Shown here one piece after another: positions 55,726 to 64,000 of a stretch of DNA of 64,000 nucleotides. This stretch comes from Uloborus plumipes (taxonomy: Eukaryota > Arthropoda > Arachnida > Araneae > Uloboridae). The notes beneath the pieces were generated by a model. It made no database searches. It was not told the DNA's origin and worked only from the letters and a program-made list of their open reading frames with translations. The stretch is taken from NCBI GenBank assembly GCA_038373865.1, contig JAXGGA010004455.1, positions 24,237 to 88,236 of the forward strand, read 5' to 3'. Every line of letters begins with the position of its first letter. Within the stretch, counting starts at the first letter, position 1. The translations under genes were made by a program, and so were the position numbers.

Positions 55726-58700
55726 AAGTGAAAAAATTTAGATAACTTACCTGTTTCAAGAGGAAAAAAAAGGGCAACTTGTTCTGAAAATTATTTTACG
55801 TAAAGAAGCAATAATGTATTTTGTAACACAACTTGTATTGAAATATTGTTTTTATTTTTGGCAGTTATTTTGTACTTTCAAAAAAAGTGGAAAATTTTCA
55901 CCTCAAAAAACCATGGGGAAAGGTGAAAACTAAATTATTTTCTTATGAAAAGTTTTCTATTCGATGATTAATAGTAATTTTCATCAAATGAATGTGTAAA
56001 TAAACGAAAAAATGAATTAGAAATGAAAAAAACAAATAAATTAATTAATATAAGAGAAAAAATAAATGAGTGAGTAAAATGGAGAATTAATAAGAAAATG
56101 AGTTAACTAATGAATACATAAGTTGAGGAATGTAAATGAATCAGTAAATGAATAGCTAAGTGATTAATAAATGAATGAATATGTAAACAAATTATTTCAC
56201 TTTGCCTCGCATGCACTTGACCAAATTGCATACAGCATTTAAAATCAAAACATACCAAATATAATCTAAATAAGTACAGCACTTTATATCAGTAGATCTC
56301 AACTAACACTTAAAATAGTAATTACGAGAATTTTATCATTTTATAATAAAAAGAAATATTTTTGAAAAACAATGAATTTTATAAGTATGAAATTTTGAAT
56401 ATGACTTGCATAATTTATTTTGTGGATCTTTAGAGCTACTTATTTTTTTGGCAGGAACCAACTATATGTTCAGGAGCTTTGTTAAAACACTGCTTGATAA
56501 GTGGCGCTGCAAACTGTGAAAATATTTTACCATTTCACTTTGCCCCACATTCCCTTACTTCCCTATCAGCTTGTGGTTGTTGCATGAAGTTTTTGGTTAA
56601 AAACTATTTTTACGACACATTTTTCTTGAAGAATTATTAGAAGGGAAGTTAGGTATCGCAATGTAATAAAAATCTTACATTATTTATATAAGTTAAGTTT
56701 ATCTGATGTGAAAAGACTTTGGTTCCGTTAATTAATCATCTATAAACCTTTATTATATGCATGACCTTACTGCTATGGCGTATGAAGCTATGAAAAAGCA
56801 GAGAAAACAACAAGAAGTTTGCCTGGAACTACATTGGAAACTAGGTCGATTTGAAACACTTTCTACAAATAAATGTTTCTATTTTTTTTTTTTAATAACC
56901 GTTGGAAAATTTTCAAACTGACGTTATTTGTTTTCTTATGATGTCTGGCAACTTTCATTTTTTATTATTTAAATGTTCATTTTTTATTACTATTTTTTTA
57001 GAGAGACTAAACTGGGTTAAACTTCTCCACATGAGGGAAAAGCATTCCCGGAAAAAAAAACTAACTGTTTTAGAAAGCTGGAATGATTTTTTTTTTTTTT
57101 TTACAAAAAGCACTTTTTTTCCTTAAATCAAAAAACATTCAAATTTCAAAAAAATTCTAGTTACTTTTAGTTCATACGAAGAAAAATATACGAAATTTAA
57201 AATGGCGTTTGGTTTTTTTTCTCAATGAAAATTTCTATCCTGTCGATTGAAAACAGCACTTGCACTAATGTGCATAAAAATCGGTTGCATGTGAATATTT
57301 TTCTCCAAAAAATGATTTTTCCCATGTTCAGATATGTAATAAAATAATCTAAAAAGTTCGCTAAACTTTTTGAGCTTCCTAAAGCAGGATCCCCTCTTAG
57401 ATGCCATTACTAAAAGTTAATTTTGAGAAGCGAACTTACCAACTTACTAAAATAAAACAGCAAGAAATAAACATTGAAACCAATAAATTTGCTTCCAAAA
57501 GTAAAAATTAAAAAAATATATTTAAAAAAAAAAGATGAAAAACTAAATTTCTGCAAACTAAGATTGCAGCTAGGTTTAAGATTGTTGTTCATTTTTTGAA
57601 CTTTTTCCCCTTCTTGTTTTGAATGTCTAGTCTCCCTAGTTGATTAAATGTTTTTAAAAGATCTTACGGTGTAAATTGTCAACTATATTTTCCATAAGCT
57701 CTACTGGCCGTATAAAGCAATTGATCATGTGATTTTCTGTCAGCAAATCACAAAGCTAATAAATTAATGTCAATCTACAGCAAGGTAAAATCAACAAGCA
57801 ATCTTGACTGCTTGATAAGTAAGCAAAATAATTAACAACTAAAAAATCCCTGGTGATAGTAAATGGCAACAAGTTACTATTGTATTGCTCAGTAAAATCT
57901 ACACCAAGAGTAAATAGAGAAAACAGGGGAAATAATCATGATTGTTAATATAAAAGAATTACAAAGAGAGCATGACTCATAAAATTTATTGCAAAAAGTA
58001 ACATAAATATACATATTTCTCTAATAACATTAAATAACAGTAAAAATGTACATATTGCACTATTTTTCGATAATGATCTCTTATTGAACACTTTTGCTAG
58101 ACTGCCCTAGGCTTTGGAATAGAAGTATCTACTTTTGGTGGGAATTTTTGCAGCATTTCTTACACAAGTTTTTTTTTTTTGTAAAAGCATAGTTATTTTG
58201 TTTCCATGGCAAATAAAGCACCAAAAGAGCTTCAATTTTCAATGTTTAACTTGTGTTTGTAGAAAATCAAAAACACAGATTTTTAAATAGCTCTAAAACT
58301 CATTTTACTGCTATTTAACTGCCCAAGGTGCTAGATCTCAGAGTTAGAGAGAGTTATCAGCAACAACATAAAATCTACTTCATTGCAACATTAAAAAAAA
58401 AAGTTATGATTATCTCTATCTATCCCCCTTTCCACTAGAAGGTAAATTCTGGCTTCACTACAGCTTAAGATAATAATTAAAAATAATGGTTTAATTCGAG
58501 TTTATAATATAAGATCTGTTGTGGAAAAAATATCTTGTATCATAACCAACTTCATGAAAATACTCATAATATAGGACAAGAAGAATGCTTAACAAAAGAA
58601 AGCAATTATATTTAAAAAGTCCAAACAGAAACTTGGCGTTTAATTTCCAAAAAATGTCAAAAACATGGGGCAATCTTGCGATGGGAATTAGCTAAAATTA

Positions 58701-58846
58701 GACAAATTTTTATACATCAATTAAATTTATGTTTTTATTAAATCTACGTTTTTACCACAATCAATGCTTGATTTATTTTCGACGAAGTTATATTAATAAA
58801 TAAAAACAAAGGTTCAGTTTAAAAAAAACTGAACTGTTTCAAAACG
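55726..58846. other. No gene seen
   Basis: AT-rich intergenic DNA. 57700-57830 shares words (GTAAAATCAAyAAGCA, TTGATCATG) with 43600-43715, so a dispersed repeat is likely, but it is not delimited. Confidence 0.4.
55985..56190. repeat. Degenerate AATG/AATA tetranucleotide tract
   Basis: About 200 bp of mixed AATGA, AATAA and GAGTAA words with no fixed period; a decayed microsatellite. Confidence 0.65.
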
Positions 58847-59982
58847 TACCGTAAAATGGGGTGTATAGGAACAGCGGGGTCAATCGGAACAAAACTTCCC
58901 GACCGTACTAAGAAATTTTTCATAAATATGCTATCGGGCATTTTTTGTCGTTAATTTTTTTTTTAGAAAGGTAAGATCAAAGAAGTAGGAAAAAATTACT
59001 TTTGTCAATCTGGCAACGCTACTGGCTTCTAAGGAGGGCTACATGTGGAATGCTAGAAAACATCACGTTTTCATAGACTGCAAAACTTCATATGTAAGAA
59101 CAAACCTTCTTATATTTTAAACCTAAGAGTGGTATGTTTCAATTATGCATGTATCTGAACAACAGAATACCACATTAGAATTTACATTTTTTAAAAATTG
59201 TGTCATAAAAATGAAGAATTCTGAAAAATGCCATAGGAAAAAAATTTGCGGGGTGAATCGGAACACTTTGTTCTGTTTTTCCAATTCAAACTTATTTAAA
59301 GGAAACTGTTTGAAAAATCAAGATTCTAACCCCAATTCTTCTAGTCAAGACAAGGACAAGGATTTATTACTGTTTATCCCTTCTTGTGAGCAACTAGATC
59401 TTAGAATGACAGAAAGTTGCAGATTTAAAAAGATTTTTGCTCCAGGAGACTTCTTTTTACTTAAAATACATGGGGAAAGTCATACAGACTTTATGTGTCA
59501 AAAGTCCAGCACACAGACAGTGATGAATAAGTGGGAAAATCTTACAGGACAATCCCCAAAACCCAGAGATTTCAAGAAACTAAAGAAAAGGCAGAGTTCA
59601 TCCCAGAAGATGTTATGAAAAAACTTAAGCCAAGCCACAACTGCTAGTTTTAAGGACAAGTACATATTTGTGGACGACATGAGTGATTTCAATTTATGTT
59701 AAATATTTGTATTTCAATTCAAAAGCATTTCTTAAAATTAATTTTAATTTTTCATAAGTTCAAAATTATTTTGTATTTTGACAAACCATAAACGTTTACT
59801 GATATAGAAAATAAACTTTTATTTGACAGTAACTATCTGTTCTTATTCTTCCCCATCAAAACTACTCATGTTTGTGAGACCTACTACAGGTTAAATTAAA
59901 AACAATAAAAAATTTAAAATGTGTTCCGATTGACCCCTATCAGCGGGGTGATTCGGAACACCCCTAAATTCCTGTAACTGTA
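58847..59982 (+). mobile_element. Decayed pogo/jerky-like DNA transposon
   Basis: Bounded by TACCGTAAAATGGGGTGTAT on the left and an inverted-type CACCCC...TAACTGTA on the right; limits approximate. The 16-mer GGGGTCAATCGGAACA at 58876 is exactly inverted at 59922-59937. An open frame (59145-59618) contains APGDFFLLKIHGESHTDF, which resembles the C-terminal segment of arthropod jerky/tigger-type transposases. After a frameshift, TTASFKDKYIFVDDMSDFN continues to a stop at about 59702. The DDE core is absent, so this is an internally deleted relic. Confidence 0.5.
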
Positions 59983-61683
59983 TTTTATACTAGCAGTATT
60001 GACATGGCACTAAGAAAATTAAAAACTTAGAAGTGGTTTACAATTTTCACAAAAAAATTAATTCGTTAAAAATAAAAAGCGCATTTTAAAAAAATAATTT
60101 TAATGAAAAACATACTAAACATTCGTGCTAGATTATCCCTCATTAACAGTCCCTTAAAATCTGCAGTTAAGAATAATAGTTTCAAGAAATCTTTTGTGGA
60201 ATGAGCATAATTAACCCTAAAAATTCTGATTAGATTTAAAGCAAAAATTTCTGTAACAGCATAAGCTGTTCAAAACCTTCAGCAGCTTAAGAACAACAGC
60301 ATCTTTGACAACAGACCCAACGATAGACACGCATTTCCTTAAAAAATTGAACTTTTTTTATTTTTTTTTTTCATTTTAATAAATGCTTATTGAATTATTT
60401 TTTTATATTTTGATTAAATGCGCTTTTTGACGATTGTTATACAGAATTAAGCATTTTTTCATGCTTTTTTTACCAAGCTTTTTAGTGGAAACTAGCCAAA
60501 AAAGAAAAATAAAGACTCAATACACAACTTAATACCTAAGCTGGTTGCCTAAAAAGAAAACATATTACTATTGAAAAATAAAACAAAATTGATCATATAA
60601 AGTATTTGAAGGGTCTTAATAACATAACTTAAATAACATAATTTGAGAAACAATTGAATTCAGCTTTTTTTTAACACAAAAATAAAAATAGTTAACTTAT
60701 ATTTCTATTTTTCAAAAAGTTTAATTTCAATGCACAAAAATGCACCAAAAATATTGAAAGTACTTGCATACCTGCCAACATGTCTACTTAGGAAATCTTA
60801 CAATTTTTCCTACGAAATCGTACTGAGACAATAACCTATTTCTTAATGAAAATCAGACATTAAATAAGTTATTGTAATTGTATCACGTTCACTTTCAGTA
60901 GTTTTCTTTCATTTTTATTGATATTTTAACTTTTCTTTTTTTTTTTTTCAATTGAATAAATTCATTTCAGTTGCAATTTTTAGTGACGTATGTGTTAAAT
61001 ATAAGCATGCTGGTGAGAAAAAAAAACATAAAAAAAAATGAAATAAAATAAAGTAGTCTTCGGTAGTCATGTTGAAATAACTTCTAACCATCAAAAATAT
61101 TAAAGCACTGCCCAGACGTTAAATGATTGAAATGTCAAGCAAAAGAAGCGGTTTTACGAGAATCGCGGGTAGAATGTAAAATGGGGAGGAAAAAATTTAT
61201 AAATTATAAAAATAAATGATTAAATGTGATAACCTAAGGTAGCATATGTTAATGTTACCTAAAAATTTCGCAAATGTTAAAATATTTGCACGATGCAAAA
61301 GGATTGCAGTCTCAACCACGCAGACCAGTTTTCCGCGAAGTACGCGTTCAGTGCTGAAATATGACGAAGTTTAGGCTTTGCCTCGCTGATTAATACATGT
61401 AAAGTTGTATTCTAAAGAAGCTTAGTCCTTGAAATTTAGTTATATGTGGAAAAAAACATTGGAATTGATGAAAAATCTGTGAAAAACGTACGATTTTACA
61501 CCTTTACCGTATGATCGTACAAAAGGGCAAAAAAAACGTACATTGTACGGCCAAAACGTACAAGTTGGCAGGTATGTACTTGTTTTGGTGATCACTTTTG
61601 CAAAATAATTTTCTTATAAAAAAGCATGATGTTACTACTTTCAAAACATCTAAAAAACAAAACTTTGCTCAATACCATAAATT
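59983..61683. other. Intergenic, no gene seen
   Basis: AT-rich sequence downstream of IFT56. An inverted pair around GTACTTGCATACCTGCCAACATG (60759) and CAAGTTGGCAGGTATGTACTTG (61560) spans about 820 bp and probably marks another element: its ends TACCTGCCAAC and GTTGGCAGGTA are exact inverses. Confidence 0.5.
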
Positions 61684-61874
61684 TTTAATCACATTATTTC
61701 CTTAAACATAACTAAGAAAATAGCATTTTAAAAATATGGACGGCTTTTTATATTTTTTAAAATCAATTACATAAATTCCACAATGTACTAGCATTTAGTG
61801 CACGAAGATAGCTAGCACCATTAACAGATTTTCTGATACATCAATACTTTGCTTAACTGTTAAGGCACTTGTAA

Positions 61875-61986
61875 TTACACAGGAAGTTTGCTTTCTTTTG
61901 CCCAGGCTTTTGCTACACGTAGAATTTTTTCAGCTTGCTGATTAGTTGTACTACGCAAAATTTGGAAAACTTCTTGCAATGATTCG
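61875..61986 (-). CDS. TTC26: IFT56 terminal coding exon with stop
   Basis: 112 nt. It opens with the last base of a split Ser codon and ends KLPV-TAA. This C-terminal helix ([17 protein letters not shown]) matches the family end. An ATTAAA hexamer on the minus strand at 61689-61684, about 186 nt past the stop, is a possible polyadenylation signal (weak). Confidence 0.92.
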
Positions 61987-63784
61987 CTGTGGAAAATAAA
62001 TAAAATTAGAGATAAATTACAGCATTTAAGAAACAGTTTTCATAAAAGGAAGATTAAAATGCACACTTTTTGAAGAATAATAGAAAAAGGGAATTATAAA
62101 TGGTAACCTTTGCATTGAATAAACCTAATGTGAAACGCCTCATTGAATAAAAACATGCTGATTTAAAATGATTTAAGTTTATAAATAAATTGATTTTTTT
62201 TAATATATTTTTTACATTATTAGAATTTCTAGCAAAATTTAGAAAACTGGAACAATGATTCGATGAAGAACATGGAAAAAAATTAATTTAATTGCAGCAT
62301 TTGGCAAAGAGTTTTCATCAAAGTAAGAATGAAACCCAAAATTGAAGTAAAATAATGACAAAAGTAAATTTTACATAGTAACCTTTACACTGAATAAATC
62401 CAGTATAAGACTTCCATTAGACAAAAAACAAGCACATAAACAAAATACATCCCTCCCTTGCCTTTTTAAAGCATTATCATAGGTTTCTAACCACTACTTT
62501 TTTCTACTGTTAATTTCAAGTACAGTATACTCCAGATAAATTGAGAATAGAGATTGAGTAAATGCATCAGTGGCCGAATTGATGCACAAACTATATTTTT
62601 TAAAACCATTATATGTCACTAATTTTGTTTTTTTTTTTTTTTAACAGAATAGTTCAAAACATTTGGGATGTAAATGTACGTGGCATTTTGGGGCACAAAC
62701 AAATCATTGGATTTTTTACGCACTTTGCATCATCAACTTTTTTTTTCTCCGCATTTATTGTATGTCAGATTCTATCAGTCCAGATTTCTTTCAGCAGAGT
62801 TGTCGTTGATGGTCGACTCTTTTTACGATTTGTCATTTGAACTGTAATTCAGCTGCTGTTCAGCTCTTAAATGAGAACTTAATTTATTTCTTTCTGACTA
62901 TATCGCTTAGCAGTTACAATCAGCAATATCGTAATTTTCAATAAAACCCATGATTCCCTGCATAAAAAATAGATTTTCAACTATTGCATATTTTTCATGC
63001 TTTCGGCCAATGGTGCGTTAAAACAACATTAAATTTGAGCAACGATTTTTAAGACTTTTATGACATGTGTTAAATTTTTATTTTATTAACAGAAGTTGCA
63101 ACTTTAAGCAATTATTTAAAAAAATGATGAATTTCTAAATGGATAAATTGAACCTTTTTCAAACGTCAAACTTGATAATAACTGTTTCAAGTTAAAAGCT
63201 TTACATTTTGAAAATTTCTGCACCCAAAATGTTTAACCCATTGAATTTCTAATATTTTATAGATGACTTCAAAACGTTCAGAAATAGCATAAAATAAAAG
63301 TAATGAAAAATATGTCACAGTGTTCATTAAAGATTTTTTAATGAAATGATGCCTATGTGCAACTGTGGCCGAAAATGGGTTAAAAAAAAGAAAAGAGGTT
63401 GTGTTACTTACATTGTACTACAGTGTAAGCAAACAAAAGTTTAGAAGTACATAATGATGCCAGGTACAAAATTCTTCTAAAGATTTATGGTTGTGACTGA
63501 AAATGATACTTTTAAAACTTCAATTTTAACATGATTAATGGAAAACACACACATTGGCAAGCAATTATCTGAATTTATGGAAAGGATTTGTTTAAAATAA
63601 AAAATAAAAAATATGAGGAAAAATTTTAAAAAAACATTTGAATCTCTTACCTTGGTTCATGCCCAGCAATAATCATTTGTATAACACCAACACAAGCTCC
63701 TCTTTTACCTTCCCAAAATTCAGGATTTGGATCTGATCTTTCTAAAATATCGAATGCCTTAGCAGCATAAAAAAATTGCCCCAT
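61875..63784 (-). CDS. TTC26: IFT56 (TTC26), C-terminal two exons; gene continues beyond the right edge
   Basis: IFT56 is a TPR-rich subunit of intraflagellar transport complex B and is needed for ciliary motility cargo. Exon 63784-63651 (acceptor TTTCAG|ATGGGG, donor CCAAG|GTAAGA) encodes [33 protein letters not shown] and QMIIAGHEP. Exon 61986-61875 (acceptor CCACAG|CGAATC) completes a split Ser and encodes [28 protein letters not shown] and TAA at 61877-61875. The combined 81 residues align without gaps to the C-terminus of vertebrate TTC26 as I remember it ([31 protein letters not shown]). The ATG at the start of the upstream exon is internal: it directly follows an acceptor and matches an internal Met-Gly-Gln of the family. 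A ciliary gene with a single terminal decayed duplication in its intron (see 62220-62440). Confidence 0.93.
62220..62440 (-). pseudogene. Decayed local copy of the IFT56 last-exon 5' end and its intron flank
   Basis: In the intron between the two IFT56 exons, a stretch at about 62228-62440 resembles 61950-62165. Shared blocks include GCAAAATTTrGAAAACT, CAATGATTCG, GCAGCATTTG/ACAGCATTTA, AGTTTTCAT and GTAACCTTTrCAyTGAATAAA in the same order. The first two blocks lie inside the functional exon. The copy has lost the CAG acceptor (it reads TTCATCG) and the reading frame. Inferred to be an old tandem duplication, offset about 275 bp, not a used exon. Confidence 0.5.
63651..63784 (-). CDS. TTC26: IFT56 penultimate coding exon
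   Basis: 134 nt, entered in phase 0 and left in phase 2. It carries the [11 protein letters not shown] signature, which is nearly invariant in IFT56 orthologues. The upstream intron runs from 63785 to the window edge. Confidence 0.93.
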
Positions 63785-64000
63785 CTGAAAGTGAAAGAGA
63801 AATATTTTCCTTAGTCATGGATGCACTTTTAGTCAATAATTTAAAACATCGAGAAACCTAGAGTAACATTAAAATTTGATTCATTGAAAACTATTCTTCC
63901 AGTAAGAAACATTTTCACATTTATCTGAAATAAATGAGTTCTTAATTATAATTTAACATGGAAATAAAGTTTTTTATGCAATATCTTTAGCAATCTAGCA

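Overview
The window is eukaryotic, and almost certainly animal DNA. It is AT-rich, rich in short inverted-repeat transposons and microsatellites, and its genes are split by kilobase-sized introns. Two protein-coding genes can be recognised by reading exons and splice sites; both lie on the minus strand. The proteins and the repeat content fit an arthropod, possibly a chelicerate or crustacean. I cannot fix the lineage from sequence alone.

Gene 1 (CDS 49314 down to 32051) is a complete cathepsin L-type papain-family cysteine protease. It has eight coding exons, every junction has GT/AG and matching phase, and the product is 332 residues. Signal peptide, inhibitory propeptide and catalytic Cys/His/Asn are all present. 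Two unusual cysteines (positions 7 and 110 of the predicted mature enzyme) replace residues that are normally Trp and usually Asp. A 12-nt stretch of 5' UTR behind a good splice acceptor, and a possible non-coding first exon near 51.75-51.82 kb, suggest that transcription starts about 2.5 kb upstream of the ATG.

Gene 2 (63784 down to 61875, continuing off the right edge) is the last two coding exons of IFT56/TTC26, an intraflagellar transport complex B subunit. Part of its terminal exon and the adjoining intron seems to have been duplicated locally and then decayed (about 62.22-62.44 kb).

No gene could be recognised in the left half (1-31.7 kb). It holds dispersed short elements: four of the five copies of a 346-411 bp palindrome-rich MITE family, other foldback elements, two hAT-like elements with 8-bp target duplications, an approximately 270-bp AAT microsatellite, and one of two elements that share TnACGTnAGTCAC repeats.

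The cathepsin introns are heavily loaded. Intron 1 has a 225-bp piggyBac-like MITE with TTAA duplications and a 143-bp near-perfect hairpin. Intron 2 has a 2.35-kb TTAA-flanked element. Intron 4 has two 99.5%-identical 1.45-kb direct copies, each with a perfect 36-bp palindrome and the same 95-codon ORF. Intron 6 has six copies of an approximately 147-bp satellite.

The intergenic stretch 52-61.8 kb carries the fifth palindromic MITE, two hAT-like elements (one 738 bp with a perfect 8-bp duplication) and a decayed pogo/jerky-like DNA transposon. No rRNA, tRNA, CRISPR, operon or bacterial-type signal was seen.
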